Shown here: in pieces, positions 35,701-48,296 of the stretch | Layout of the letters: each line of letters opens with the position of its first letter | How positions within the stretch are numbered: position 1 is the stretch's first letter | Assembly (NCBI RefSeq): GCF_000005505.3 | Contig: NC_016135.3 | Span: 13,424,613-13,488,612 of the forward strand | Source of the DNA: Brachypodium distachyon | Lineage: Eukaryota; Streptophyta; Magnoliopsida; Poales; Poaceae | DNA length: 64,000 bases | Direction of reading: 5' to 3' | Made by a program: the position numbers and the translations under genes | The notes under the pieces: model-generated | Database searches by the model: none | The model's input: only the letters and a program-made list of their open reading frames with translations | What the model was told of the DNA's origin: nothing

Positions 35701-38700
35701 TCATACAATAGTGGTCTGCAGTCAATAACATTAATTGTAGCAACTGTGTATGCGTCCAGAATAAAGATACACCTGTGCATGGAACAGCATATCAGATTAA
35801 ATTAACCCTTGGAAATGGCAGTTTGCAAATACATAATTTGATCAATCAACAGGCAAATATGAAGTTCAACATATCTGTCAGACTCGGTTCTCAAACATGA
35901 AAAAAATGGAAATGATGGTCTCAAATAGAAGCAACAATCTTAAATTTAGCTAAATAAATTGATAATTGACAAGGCACTTGATGTAGAGCAACTTCATCTT
36001 CCATCGATCCACATGACGTCAATACTTGCTCATTCCTTTTCTTGAAGTACTTGAGTACTTGCCCAGTGATCACTTCCATTGTCCATGCAACAAAATCTGA
36101 GAAAATATTTGTGAATTATAGAAGAAAGAACTCCCAGTTTGGCACCTAGTTTGAGAGTACATAAGTCACAGAGCTTGTGAAATGAGCTTCGCCTTGGCCA
36201 TTGGCGAGAGGTCTGATGTGTGTCCCAGTAGCCAGGTGAAGAGAAATACAGTTGCCACTTCCGCTTGGGCCGGGAGATTGGGAGTTAGGACTTTGCACTT
36301 GGGCCTTAGAGAGTTGGTGGTTTTGGCCCAATAATCAGGTAGTTCAGTTAGTTTGGGTGACCTGACAACAGCTAACCCGATTCCACTGAACTTATTTGGT
36401 TTTCTTATTTTACAACAGAATTAAGGACCAAAAGTTTTCCGAGTTAGGTTTTCTTGTTTTTATGCCCACCCCTATGCCCGATTGATGAGCATGTAGCAGC
36501 TGCAGAATTTTGTGAAACAATATTCTTAACTACTGCATGCTTTGCTGATTTTTCTTGTACTTCTGCATGGCACGTAGTACTTGCTAAATTAACCTCAGTT
36601 CTTGGTGCTCCTTGTGTTTGTTTGATGGCTCAAATCCATAGGCTGTGATCAGGTGTAATGTGAAGGAGAAAATTGCTGTGCTTTATGTTTGCACTATCAT
36701 TTCCTAACAATGCTTTATGTGTTGTATGGATTTTTTTTTCGTGTGCGTTTTGCTGTAATTTTGGTTGTGCTGTCTGTAGTGAAATACTGAAAGTCCAGTA
36801 TTGGCTGCATGATTCTACTGCAAGTATTTGTTGCACCATCTTACTGCACTTTTTTACATTATAGGCATACACACTGGATGAAAGCATCTCCATGGCTAAT
36901 TGGTGCAAATCCTCGAGATTTGATTATGCCTGTCGATGGTGATGATGGCTTTTATCCTACTGGGAATGAGCTGGTACTCTTCTGTACTTTGTTGTTAGCT
37001 ATATTGTGCTTATTATGCCTGGATGTGAATGGTTTATTCCTTACCTGGTAACGGCATTTGTGGACAGAAACCTGAAGTCATAAGTTCCAATCGCAAATAT
37101 CGGGCCCATGTGTTGGTCTGTGCTCCATCTAACTCAGCACTTGATGAGATTGTATCGCGTGTTCTTCAAACAGGTTAATGGTTGCCTGGTTGCCCCAATT
37201 TTGCTCTAGGTCATGTAATGCTGAAATATGTTCTCACACGAAAAATATTACTCCCTCCGGCCGGAATTACTTGTCGAAATATTACATGTATCTAGACACT
37301 TTTTAAACATAGATACATCCATATTTGGGCAAATTTGAGACAAGTAATATGGGTCGGAGGGAGTATCTCATTCATATGCCTGCTAATCAAAATATTTTTT
37401 TGTAAGCTCATGCTTTTTGCTTTCATCATCAGAAAGTTATTGCCTATTTTCAGGAATACGTGATGAAAATAATAACACTTACAGTCCCAAGATTGTGCGT
37501 ATTGGACTAAAGGCGCACCATTCTGTCAAAGCAGTTTCTATGGATTACCTTGTATGTGACTGCAGTCAACTAAGCAATCTGTCTAACCTGTGTCAATTAT
37601 AGTGGGTTCATTTATTTTCAGATACAACAAAAACTTTCTGGTGTGGATCGCTCGTCAGATGGCGGGAGACGAGGAGCTGGTGAATATGATCGAATTAGGG
37701 CTTCAGTTCTTGACGAAGCAGCCATTGTAAATACATCAGTATTCATTAAAAATCTTTGAAAATTTTATTCTTATTGTCAACGAAAATTTGTAGGTATTTT
37801 CTACCCTCAGTTTCAGTGGATCGACCGTTTTCAGCAGGATGACTCGTTCTTTTGATGTTGTTATAATTGATGAAGCTGCACAAGCTGTGAGTCTATGTCT
37901 TTTGCTTATTGTTTTTCAAATGGAGCATTAACGTAATCAGGTTCTGATAATGGAATTTATATTTAATTTTCCATATCCACTTCTTTTCTTCAGGTAGAAC
38001 CAGCAACTCTTGTACCCCTGGTTCATGGTTGCAGACAAGTTTTTCTTGTATGCCATCTGCTTTTCTCAAATGATTTGCACTGCTCTTTTGTTCAATTATT
38101 TACCTTTTCCTTGTCAATGTGTGTAGTTTATCAATGTACTACAAGGTAATTGCTTAATTTGCTCAACAGAGGGATCATACACATGATGGTATTCTCGGTT
38201 TCTTTACGGATTAAATTTAGAATCATTTCACTAGCTTAGTTTCTGTTGAATTTTTTTTTTATTTCTTGGTGTACCTATGTATTAGTGCTCATGCACGCCT
38301 TACCTGTCCATCAGTTGATGACCATTTCGCATGATATCTTCTAAACTCTGTTGATACCTTGATTTATGAATATCTTCACTAGAGTTCATTTTCTAATGGT
38401 GGTGACCTCGAATCCTTGATATATCATTTGATATGCCTAACAGGTCGGTGACCCAGTTCAGTTGCCTGCAACTGTAATTTCATCGACTGCTCAGAAGTTA
38501 GGGTAAGGCAGCTCCTTATTTTCTTTAATTTATTTACAACATTAAGTCTTCGCAACACTAATACAATGCCGACGTGTCTATTAGATATGGCACAAGTTTG
38601 TTCAAGAGATTTCAAGCTGCTGGTTTTCCGGTGCAAATGCTCAAAATTCAATACCGTATGCATCCAGAGGTAGTATCCCACCCTCAGTTCATCAAGCTGG

Positions 38701-40310
38701 AAACTTTATTAGTTCTCTGATTTTGTTAATCCGTTCAATAAACAGATCAGTATATTCCCTTCGAAAGAATTCTACGAAGGTATCCTACAAGATGGGGAGG
38801 GACTTAACAAAAAACGTCCATGGCATTCTTACAGCTGCTTCGGGCCATTTTGCTTCTTTGATATTGATGGGATTGAATCTCAGCCGTCTGGAAGTGGTTC
38901 ATGGGTGAATGAGGATGAAGTGGAATTCATAACCCTCATATATCACCAATTGGCCACGCACTATCCAGAACTCAAATCTAGTTCTCAAGTAGCTGTTATA
39001 TCGCCATACAGCCTTCAGGTAAAACTCTTGAAGGACCGTTTTCGGTCAACCTTTGGCGACCAATCGAAGGAAGTGATAGATGTAAACACTGTTGATGGAT
39101 TCCAGGTAACTTCTTTATTACCATGCATTTGCAGATTTGCTCTAGCAAGTTGTAGCAACTGTAATATTGTCTGACAATTTTGCTGCTCACATGTAGGGCC
39201 GTGAAAAGGAAGTTGTCATTTTCTCGTGTGTTAGATGCAATAAGGAGCAAAATATTGGGTTTGTTTCTGATTTTCGACGAATGAATGTTGCCATCACCAG
39301 AGCTAGGTCTGCTGTACTAGTAAGTGTTATTTATGCAAACTCAAAATTTTGTCCTTAGCTTCCCACCAACCTCTACCCCACTTTCGGTTCACAGTAGCAC
39401 ACTGGCACCATTACTGCTACTTCATGATCTTTTTCATGGTGCACATTGCATATGCTCTCCAACTATTAGAAAGAAATGAATTTGAATTAAATGACCAAAA
39501 AACTTTGTGGCTTAATGGTAAAAGGAGCGACTTGTTCTCTCCCTCCCTCTCATGCACGCATGCACATACAGACAACTGAACATGCTTGTTCATGGACACT
39601 GCTGCAGTTTTAGTTATGCCATGTGATGTACAGAGGTTACAGGGGCTGTTTAGTTGCTGCCCTGGAGTCCATGTGCTTGGCCTGGAGACTCCCCTGGGAG
39701 CTGCCTGTATGTTGTTTATTTAATAGTGCCCGAGTACCTTTTTGAGATCAACGAGTTGTATGGTTTGTAAATCAAGTTCATGGATTGCATTCTTGCTCCA
39801 TATCTCCAATAGTTACCTTTTAGTCTACTGAACCAGGCATCCAGATAGATCTGTTTCTGGATGTACACTATTTGGTTATATTATTGTGCTGCTAGCTTAC
39901 TAGTTAACCGAAATAACAAATTAGCATAATGCAGGTAATAGGTTCTGCTTCAACATTGAAGCAAGATAAGCACTGGAACAATCTTGTTGAGAGTGCCAAA
40001 GAGCGAGACCGCTTCTTCACGGTGAGATGCCTATTATCTTTGTTAAAGCTTCGATAGCAAAAATTTGGTGAATCTAACTACGAACATGATGCAGGTCTCA
40101 AAGCCATTCACCACGTTCTTTGCTGAGGATAAGTTCAAAACCATGAAGGTGGAAAGGCTTCCTCCGGATGCGAGAATATCTCAGGCACTAGAAGCAATTA
40201 ATGAAGTAGTTGCAAGGCAAGAAGTTATGGATGTCGATGATGCTGTTGACGGAGCAGATGCAGGGGATTATGATGCCATGGAGGCTGACGATGGAGGTGG
40301 CGATGATTAA
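32753..40310 (+). CDS. MAA3-like: SEN1/MAGATAMA3-type superfamily 1 RNA/DNA helicase
   Basis: Probable nuclear ATP-dependent helicase of the Sen1/senataxin group (Arabidopsis MAA3), linked in that family to RNA processing and R-loop removal. Twenty exons, all GT-AG and in phase: 32753-32872, 32955-33093, 33199-33338, 34285-34482, 34580-34777, 34874-34909, 35094-35179, 35400-35450, 36865-36973, 37068-37173, 37454-37551, 37622-37726, 37794-37886, 37994-38047, 38444-38502, 38585-38669, 38746-39105, 39197-39319, 39935-40021, 40095-40310. They sum to 2463 nt, 820 aa, close to the plant family length. Motifs: Walker A GPPGTGKT 278-285; DEAA 488-491; GDPVQLP 513-519; QYRMHP 553-558; VDGFQGRE 675-682; NVAITRAR near 709-716. 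The N-terminus is Ser/Gly-rich and the C-terminus acidic (DDGGGDD). No lesions seen. Three transposon insertions lie in its introns. Confidence 0.95.
33419..33500. mobile_element. Short Stowaway MITE, near-perfect hairpin, intron 3 of helicase gene
   Basis: 82 bp flanked by TA (33417-33418, 33501-33502). The two halves are almost perfectly complementary (CTCCCTCCGTTCCCAAATTC at the left, GAATTTAGGAACGGAGGAAG at the right), leaving essentially no unpaired interior. Confidence 0.9.
35542..36474. mobile_element. Non-autonomous hAT-like element in intron 8 of helicase gene
   Basis: 933 bp. The left end TAGGGCTGGGAAC and the complemented right end TAGGGGTGGGCAT are inverted repeats of the hAT-type (C/T)AGGGGTGGGCA form. 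Flanks TGGCCGAG (35534-35541) and TGCCCGAT (36475-36482) look like a diverged 8-bp target duplication (6 of 8 match). The interior has no transposase. Confidence 0.65.
37251..37363. mobile_element. Stowaway MITE, intron 10 of helicase gene
   Basis: Ends CTCCCTCCGGCCGGAATTAC and ATATGGGTCGGAGGGAG, flanked by TA on both sides. It contains the shared ATTACATGTATCTAGACAC interior. Confidence 0.9.
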
Positions 40311-40659
40311 TTGTGGGCCATAATATAGGTTCAGTCTGCATGGATAAATGGTAGCAGAAACCGAGTACATAGTCTCGCAAAAAAAGTACATTGAGGAGCA
40401 TTTTTATGGGCAGTTGGATATGGAGGTTGGGCCTTGTTCCAGTCGAGCCTTCAGTTAGAAATTCTGGACAGTTCTTAGCAAATTCTGAGAGGAAGTGGTA
40501 TTTGAATGCCTAACTTAATAGTAATTACGTAACAAAATATTAATTTCACAATTTTTAGAGTTGGCTTCCATGGTCTATGCTTGCCTATGTTATTTATTTT
40601 TATGTGTGCTGTTATTTCTCGGAGAAAACCATATTCCCTGTCTGCTTTTCTTCACCAAA

Positions 40660-41945
40660 GGGCAAAGTCACAAAGATGTTCTCCGTCATTGATCCGAAGG
40701 TCTCCCAATGCTTGGTTGCATGGCTCTGTCTGCTCCCCGAAGGTCTTTGGTGGCCTGGGGATTCCAAACCTCGAGCAATGCAAGGGGAAAATTTGTGATA
40801 TTTGGTTCAGAAAAATGTGTTGTGTAAAAAAAAATAAGCTCCAGTTTCATAAGCTGTTTAGAACGGGCGACAAAATTTCCTCAGAGCTTCCCCACACCGA
40901 AGCTCCTAGGAGCAGCTAAGCTTTGACTGGCTTATGCACAAGCTCAAGCCGTCTAGAAGGGGGCCCTCGAATGGTTGGGGCTCAGCTAGACTGCTGCTGC
41001 TCTCCCGTTCGGCCCGGAGATTGATAGCTGCACCCGTGACCTTTTCCGTCAATGCATGCACTACTATCACTGTTGGAAATGGCTCCAAGATCTCGTTCTG
41101 GTTCGACTACTGGCTTCACCGCTGCTCCCTGAGAGATTCATTCTCGTTGCTGTTTAGCACTTGTAGGAGGAAGAGTACCACCCTTGCGGCTGCGGTGGCC
41201 GACGGGGCGTGGATCTGTTCCCTTTGGGTTGGCTGACCTGAATTCGTTCAGCTCTGGACTGTGCTGAATGACCTAGCCCTCCACCCTAACGCTGAAGACA
41301 AGATGTCCTGGCATCTCACCGAAGACCAAAGCTACTCCACGAAGTCTGCATACATGGCGCAATTCCATGACTTGGTTCGCTCCCTTCTTCACAAGCGCTC
41401 TCTGTCGGTGTCATCCTGAGAAGAACCACGGTCATCTCCTGCTTCACTGCTCCTTCAGACCTTCACCGCTGATTTCTGGCGATCTATTCTTGAGAGGCCT
41501 GACTTCCCTGCTGGGCTACGCCCCAACCTCTCCCATTCTTCCTTGCTGCAATGGTGGGTGCGCACTCTGCCGCTATGCTGCCGTCCTCTAGGCGAAAAGG
41601 CTGGAATGCCATGGTCATGCTCGGCTGCTGCCTCATTTGGCTCGAAAGGAACGCCCGCGTTTTAAAAAGGAATCGCCTCCAGCAAAGCGTCCCTGCTGTG
41701 CTCTTTCAAGGACGAGCCCTCGCAACCTGGAAAATGGTTAATCTGTCCGGCGTCGCTTCCCTAACATGGTTGTAATCAACCTTATTTGTAGTTGGTTGTG
41801 GCCCCTCGTTGTGTTGGCACGGGCGAGGGAATGGCACCCTCCTTGAACTCGATTCACCTACCTGTATTTCCTCTTGTACATTCTTTGCTTAATGAATGAA
41901 TAGCAGCGTAAGCAGTTTTTCGTCCAAAACAAAAAAACTAATGCG
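40660..41945 (+). pseudogene. 5'-truncated LINE remnant downstream of helicase gene
   Basis: Broken plus-strand frames match the C-terminal part of plant LINE ORF2: VFGGLGIPNLEQCKG, then the NGSKISFWFDYWLH block, a zf-RVT-like HLLLHCSF, and CCLIWLERNARVLKRNRLQ. The 3' tail ends near CAAAACAAAAAAAC at about 41935. It interrupts one copy of the segmental duplication (see findings). Confidence 0.75.
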
Positions 41946-41996
41946 CTTTGCAATTTAAGGCCCAGATTGTGTCTGCAGGCAGAGATAACTAATGTA

Positions 41997-42108
41997 CTCC
42001 CTCCGATCCTAAATTGTTGTCGAAATATTACATGTATCTAAACGCTTTTAAAAATAGATGCATCCATATTTGAGCAAATTTGAGTCAAAAATTTAGGATC
42101 AGAGGAAG
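41997..42108. mobile_element. Stowaway MITE
   Basis: Ends CTCCCTCCGATCCTAAATTG and AATTTAGGATCAGAGGAAG, flanked by TA. The interior is shared with other copies. Confidence 0.88.
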
Positions 42109-42410
42109 TACGTTGCAAATTTAAGGCTCCGAGTGAAAACTCATGACATAATTTTTTAGCTCGGCAACTATGGTTATCTTTGGTGCTAAATGGAGAACTG
42201 CGACTATGCAAGGGGCTAGCCATCGTCTCTAGTACGAGAGGACTAGGTTGGGTCACCTGCAGTGTACGAGTTGTAAACCTACCGGCACGGTTGTTGGTGC
42301 AAATATACTAGAGCGAAACTATTGTACGAACCCTGGATAAAAACTAAGCTGGCACTAGTTATATTCCCATGAGACGGAATATAATCACGCAACCAAGTAT
42401 AATACTGGTA

Positions 42411-43715
42411 TCTATACCAATATATTAAATTGGAGTTGGTGGTGATGGTACGGCCATCGCGGTACGTCACTTCACCGAAATTACGAATCTACCACCGTTG
42501 TCCCCACGCGCCTTTTAATCCCGGCTCCCGCGGTCCTCAAGCGCAGAAAAAACACGTACTGCCCAAAAAAGAAAAAAATAACAACAGAGCCCTCCTCTCC
42601 TACGAATCTCACCCCCACCCGATCCGGATCTCGCCAGCGCCCGCCGCCGCTCTTGGTCGCCTCACCGGCTCACACGCCCCGACCGCCGCCTCCACCGGCT
42701 CGTGTGCGCCGGTGACTCCCTGCGGGACTTGGACGGCGACGGGATAAGCCTGAGGCCGGGATGGCGGTGGCCTCGCGCAAGGCAGCAGGGACCGCGTCGA
42801 CGCGAGCCATCGGTGGCCCTCCCGACGGGCAGTGGAGCGCGGCGACCAGTGGCTGGACGCGACGTGTGGGCGGCGTGCGGGCGCAGCGAACGGGCGGACA
42901 AGGCTGTGAGAGGGTGCACAAGCGTACCGAGCAACAAGTGGGAGCAGGCGGCGCGCAAGAGCGGACGGGCAGCGGGAATCTATGGGCGGAGGCGGTGCGC
43001 ACAAGCGGGTGGCCGCGCAATGTTCGGTGGCGGCAGCGGGAATCTATGGGCGGAGGCGGTGCGCACAAGCGGGTGGCCGCGCAATGTTCGGTGGCGGGAT
43101 GAATCAGGACGGTGAGAGGAGGAGTTTGCACTCAGGGTGGATGGAGAGGATAGTCAGAGGGAGAGCGAGAGAAATTGGAAGAAGTGATTTGAAAAATAAA
43201 GTAGGGAGTAGGAGTAATCGGAGAGCAGCAAGGCTGCTTTATACTGCCGCTTGCTTTATATGATGGCTGCTGCTGCTTGCTGTCTTGATTGATATACCGA
43301 TGCTTGTTGTTTAAATCATCACCACACGGGAGGTCGAGCGGCTTGGACGGATGGAAGTGATAAACGTTATCATTGCGACATGTTTTTCATTATTCATGAT
43401 TATATTGAGAATCACTTCATGAATTCAGCAAAAAAGTAAAAAAACGCTCACACATGACTTTTCGAGTGTGGTGTATGTGAGAACAGTGATAACCTGGAGG
43501 TAAAGAGCAAAAGAGTTGAGAATGTGTCACTTTCTCTTTACACGAGATATAGAAATAAGACATGTGCAAAAGAGAAAGAGACCAGAGTATAGTCTAGAAA
43601 ATAAACATATCATAATCGTTATATACATATGTGCCCATGAAACACATCAGCATTTGATTTGACGTTTTGATACAATTTTCCGTTGTTCCGTAGCAACGCA
43701 CGGGTCTTTTGCTAG
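42411..43715 (+). mobile_element. Non-autonomous Helitron
   Basis: 1305 bp. The 5' end TCTATACCAATATATTAAAT is preceded by A; the 3' end ACGGGTCTTTTGCTAG is followed by T. A hairpin CGTTG-8-CAACG (43681-43698) lies upstream of the CTAG end. The 5' and 3' ends resemble common grass Helitron termini. The interior (42600-43110) is GC-rich and open on both strands, with a 2-copy tandem segment. There is no Rep/helicase. The related copy 2 near 46910 lacks this insertion, supporting the limits. Confidence 0.72.
42976..43103. repeat. Tandem duplication, 2 x about 63 bp, inside Helitron
   Basis: The segment beginning GGGAATCTATGGGCGGAGGC recurs at 42974 and 43037, each followed by GTGCGCACAAGCGGGTGGCC and GCGCAATGTTCGGTGGCGG. 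The copies look identical by eye. Confidence 0.85.
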
Positions 43716-44593
43716 TTATTCCTCAATCTAGGGTCAAACCAATATTATAGTGGTCCCCCTCGGGCCGCTTTGATTCGCGATCGGCTTACCGGACCCTGTT
43801 CCTGGAATATAATCACGCAAACAAGTATAATACTTTTTGAGCTTGTTTGGAGGCCGAGTGCCCCCTTGAAGCACAAGATCTTTGCCTAGTTGGCCCTTCG
43901 TGACCGCTGCTGACACGCAAGCGCAGGCTGCACAAGGGATCTTGTGATGAGGCTACTTTGTCCCCTCCGCGACCTAAAGTTTGAAACCATTGATTATCTT
44001 CCGTTGTAATGTCCCTTTTCCAAGTCCCTTTAGTTCGCGATTTTTGGATGGGGCTCCTGGACACCGTTTTCTTCGGATCCTCTTAAGGTTTGGTGTACCA
44101 GCTTTATCTCTTCTCTCCAGGGGACAACTCTCAAGAAGGCAGTCTCTCTCATTCTTTTGTTGTTACGCGAGATCCGGTTTGAGCATGGGTGGAGACACCG
44201 CCCGGCTACCCCGGGCAACTGCCTGGGCTCCCCGGCTGATCTCCCTTTAAGATAAACTAAGTATGTGGTTAAATTGATAGATTTGTGTGGGCAAATTCTA
44301 GTTCAGAAGACTGACATGTACTTTGCCCAGGCTTCATCAATCTGCTGGCTCCGCCACTGGGCTTGAGCATAATGCCCGTATATTCTGCAACATTGATAGG
44401 CCAGTTCTTGCCCTGCTGGATGCTATTCACAAGTGGGTTTGTTGAGAGAGTAGAGTCTTGTATTTGGTTGTTGTCTTGTGGTGGCATGGTGTGTCTTTTG
44501 TACTGTAATTGTGGTTGGCGGCTCTCCCGTCCCTCTCTATGCTACAAACTATGCTACAATGCTAAAGAAGTATATTCCTTTTTTGTGGGGAAA
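43716..44593. other. Unclassified insertion-like sequence in copy 1
   Basis: Mostly absent from duplication copy 2. It includes a second occurrence of GGAATATAATCACGCAA-CAAGTATAATACT (43803-43834), which also lies just left of the Helitron (42376-42407). A GC-rich palindrome-like CCCGGCTACCCCGGGCAACT is near 44200. No coding motif recognised. Confidence 0.45.
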
Positions 44594-45165
44594 AGAAGTA
44601 TATTCTTAACTATCACGTCAACTATCACATTATTTAGCATCCCCATCCATCAATGGATATTTTAGTTAATTGCCAACCTCAAACATGGCCACAGACGATA
44701 AACGGTCATTTATTTAGCAATCCTAATTGCATTTTCATATAGTTTATGGTTTACTATGGCAATGATAACCATCTTTTTGCATTATATTCTTTAGCAGACA
44801 AAGCTTCCGAAAGTACATTTTGCCAGCAAAAACACCTGCTATAACAAGATCAAGTTACATGTGACTATGTGAGTGGGTCCTCTTCTATGTTGCTGCGTGA
44901 CTACAGGGACCAATAACGCATCAAAAAACAGCGAGCGATGAGAAAATCTCTTATATTTATGCAAGAGATCGAGTATAAGGTAGTTGAACCTGCTCTCCAT
45001 GGTGAAAACCCATGTCATAGCCTTCATTGTTTGGATTTGTTAAGGTGGCGGTGCTCCTGTTGTTACCTTTTGAAGGTGCTTGCTTTGGAGGAACATTCTA
45101 GATTCCTAGGTGTTGTCGATGGTGGGGGGCTGAAGTTGAAAACTGCTACCATGCGCTGATGTTCG

Positions 45166-45814
45166 CTACAACATGACAATAGGTTGTTGTCTTTTTTTGT
45201 AATAATTTGATTGTGTTCACCCTCAAATTCTGGATTAACTCTTTACATTGTGTTTGCGTGTGTACTCTGTATGGCACCGCTATGGTGCTCTTGTAGGTTG
45301 CATGTGTTGTTAAAAAATAACGCCATCGATATAATATTAACTCTTCACATTGTACAAAGTCACCACGAAACAACTCAGCCATCGATATAAACCTACAAGA
45401 ATGCCGTAGAGGTGCACTACCAAGGACTTATTTTTGGATTAAATCCGCCATTGGGAGTTGAATTATGTGATGCACACAACCCAATCATATTTATTCGTGC
45501 TCACAAGTCTACCATATTTGGGTATGTTAATGTTCACTTCATGTAGTGATGCGATAACCTACCATTTTCATGGTTGTGTTCAGGCAACCAGCGCTCCGTT
45601 TGCCATCTTCGTGTACCATCATAGATCCGTCGAAGAAAACCATTACCCCAGGTCTATTTCTCTTCACCAAAGACATGTGCATGTTCATCTCGATCACATG
45701 CAAGTAGTTGAAAGTTGAAGAAAACCTTGACATTTTTTTTGTGTGGGGAAGACAACCTTGACATTGAGATCGAGTTTTGGAGCTTTCAATTTTAGAGTTG
45801 CCGCATGTATGAAT
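45166..45814. other. Spacer between duplication copies 1 and 2
   Basis: No gene. Short matching motifs in opposite orientation (TCTTGTAGGTT near 45290 and AACCTACAAGAA near 45391), plus a repeated CCATCGATATAA, suggest a decayed hairpin element. Nothing conclusive. Confidence 0.4.
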
Positions 45815-45826
45815 TAATAATGTAGT

Positions 45827-45925
45827 TGCAAGGCAACAAGTCATGGATGTTGGTGATGATGTTCATGGAGCAGATACAGAGGATATGATGCCATGGAGGC
45901 TGACGATGAAGGTGGTGATGATTAA
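45827..45925 (+). pseudogene. Duplicated 3' end of the helicase gene
   Basis: Aligns with 40205-40310, the acidic C-terminus and stop of the SEN1-like gene, with scattered substitutions. The sequence GAGGATATGATGCC has one T fewer than the parental GGGGATTATGATGCC, shifting the frame. No upstream exons are present. Confidence 0.8.
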
Positions 45926-47073
45926 TAGTGGGCCATAATATAGGTTTTGGTCTGCATGGATAAATTATAGTAGAAACCAGGTACATAGAGGAGAAAAACA
46001 AAATATTTTTTTTTTGGGTAGGTGGATATGGAGGTTGGGCCTCATTCCAACGCTGTTACCCAAGCCTTCAGTTAAAAATTCTGGACAGTTGTAGCAAATT
46101 CTTTGTGGAAGATGTGTTTGAATGGCTAACTTCATGGCATCTATAGGACAACAATATTAACTTCACAATCTGCAATGTTGGCTTCCTTGGTCTGTGCTTA
46201 TTTATCGCATATGCCTATTTTATTTGTTTTACATGTGCTGGTATTTGGTGAAGAAAACCATAGTCCTATGGCTGCTTTTCTTCACCAAAGTCATAAAGCA
46301 TGTTCTCTCACATTGAGGCCTCCACAATGAAGACGTCTTATAAGCTAGAAACATTTTCCAGGTATAAAAGGTCGCACAAGAGAAGACCGACTCTTGGCTC
46401 GCAAGCAATCGACAAAATATATAGAGTGGGAGAATGATAAGCTCCGCTAGAGCAGAAAAAGAAAATCTTGACGTGCTGCAATATGTGGGAGGGAGGGGCA
46501 TCGGGATAAGACATTGCTCGAGGGTGGGCAACTGGGGTACTGGACAGCTGGATCTAACCAACCATGCCACTCGCGCATGCCTACGCAGGTTCAACTTCTC
46601 TTGGATTAACAATGAGTGCCCATGTTAGTACGCCGCAAATTTGGGGCCCCAATTAAAACGCATGATATAACTTTTTAGCTAGGCAACTTTGTTTACCCTT
46701 GATGCTGTCGACGGGGGAGTGCAACTCTACGAGTAGCAAGATAACTCTCGTATGAGAGGACTATTTTGGTCAACATAGGGTGTACGAGTTGTTAGTCCAA
46801 ATACAATCGAGTGAAACTACTTCAGTTCAGTTGGACTAACTCGGGATAAAATGTAAGCAGACAGAAGTCACATCTTTATGAGGAAATATAATCGAGCAGG
46901 CAAAGTACTAGAAGGCTGCTTTTGTTCCTCGATCTGGAATCAAGAAGAGGCAATTTTACCGATCATGGATTCAAGACAAAGTATGCTACAATGCATAAGG
47001 AGTAATATTCTTAACATTATCACGTCCGGTATCACATTATGTAACACCTTGTCCATCAATGGATCTCTAGAAC

Positions 47074-47973
47074 TGTCACACCAGTGGCACCCGGAGTACC
47101 ACCGTTGCCCAACGCGTTGGTCGCCTCACTTGCTCCCCGCAGGGACGGCACACCGGGCAGCGCAGTGCAAACTGTCCGAGAAGCCACCAGCCCGGCAAAA
47201 CTAGCCAGGCTGCGGGGGTTGCTCCGGGTGGCAGCGTGGAGGTTACCGTCAGAGTCCCCCCCGGGAAGGTCACTTACCGGGGAGGGTGTTCCCTGGCGCA
47301 GGCGTTCACAACAGGACCGGCACCCAATGCAAGCAGAGTATTGGCGCCACGTGACCGTCCGGCAGGCTCCTCTTGTGCAGGCCTGGTCGGGGCGTGGAGT
47401 ATGGCACAAGCAAACATTAAATGCTCCGACAGAAGGGTGGTTCCCTGTTTAGTCAGCCCACAGTGAGTGGCTCGCAGTGAATCTAAGGCACGTACCGCCC
47501 CAGCTACAGCACTTTGCACCATGCATGCATGTCAGCGCAGCGAGGGCAAACTACCTAGAGTCTTTGCTCGACACTTGTCCCCTATGCACCGAGCCACCTG
47601 TGGTATCCCCTTGAGTATAACAAGAGGACCAGCGTCATCGGTCGGGGGGGTTCTTTTCTAGGTTACACTCCAGTGGAGTTTGAGGGAGAGTCTTTAGTCC
47701 AGAAGTAGCAAGTAGCCACTTAGCAGAAAAGGAAAGAGAGCACCCGGAGGCTCTCCCGGCAACCTGTAAACACTTGTTCATTGGCTAATATAAACTTAGA
47801 AGCAGGACGTAGGGTTTTACACCCCTGGGTGGCCCGAACCTGGGTAAACGAGCTTGTGCATTGTACGCTCGCCATTGGCCTCGCCGGCTATCGCCGGAGT
47901 GATCCCAACGCCCATTGCGGAACCAAAAAAGGGGTGCCTCGCATCCCAGGTGTCTAAGCACCGGGCTACGACA
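47074..47973 (+). mobile_element. Solo LTR (gypsy-type)
   Basis: 900 bp beginning TGTCACACCAGTGGCACCCG and ending GGGCTACGACA, flanked by a perfect 5-bp duplication AGAAC (47069-47073, 47974-47978). The AGGACGTAGGGTTTTACACC and GCCCGAACCTGGGTAAAC motifs are typical of R-U5 regions of grass gypsy LTRs and set the orientation. It is absent from the matching place in duplication copy 1. Confidence 0.85.
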
Positions 47974-48296
47974 AGAACTTCTAAAACTAAGATATCAAAT
48001 ATGGAACAATTAATTGCCAACCTCAACGATGGCCACGGGCGATAAGCAAACATTTATTTAGCAATCCTGCTTCCCATTTCCATATATGGTTTATGGTTTA
48101 CTTGAACATCGATAATCATCTCTCCACATAATATTCTGTAGCGACCAAAGCTTCCGAAAGTACATTGTGCCAACAAATACACCCGCTATAACAAGATCAA
48201 GTTATACATGAATGTGTCGTATGTTGCTCCGTGACTGTGGGACCAATAAATCCATCTAAAATCATAAACATATGTGCATAATGTAGTAATTATATA

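Larger units (their letters stand above)
40195..45165. repeat. Segmental duplication, copy 1
   Basis: Starts in the last exon of the helicase gene and continues through its 3' flank. Matched blocks to copy 2: 40195-40660 with 45815-46300; 42115-42410 with 46632-46910; 44594-44656 with 46998-47066; 44660-45160 with 48003-48703. Copy 1 alone carries the LINE remnant, a Stowaway (41997) and the Helitron at 42411. Confidence 0.8.

Noticed and set aside
47056..47522. Overlapping open frames at 47.1-47.5 kb
   Set aside because: They lie inside the solo LTR and have no protein motif.
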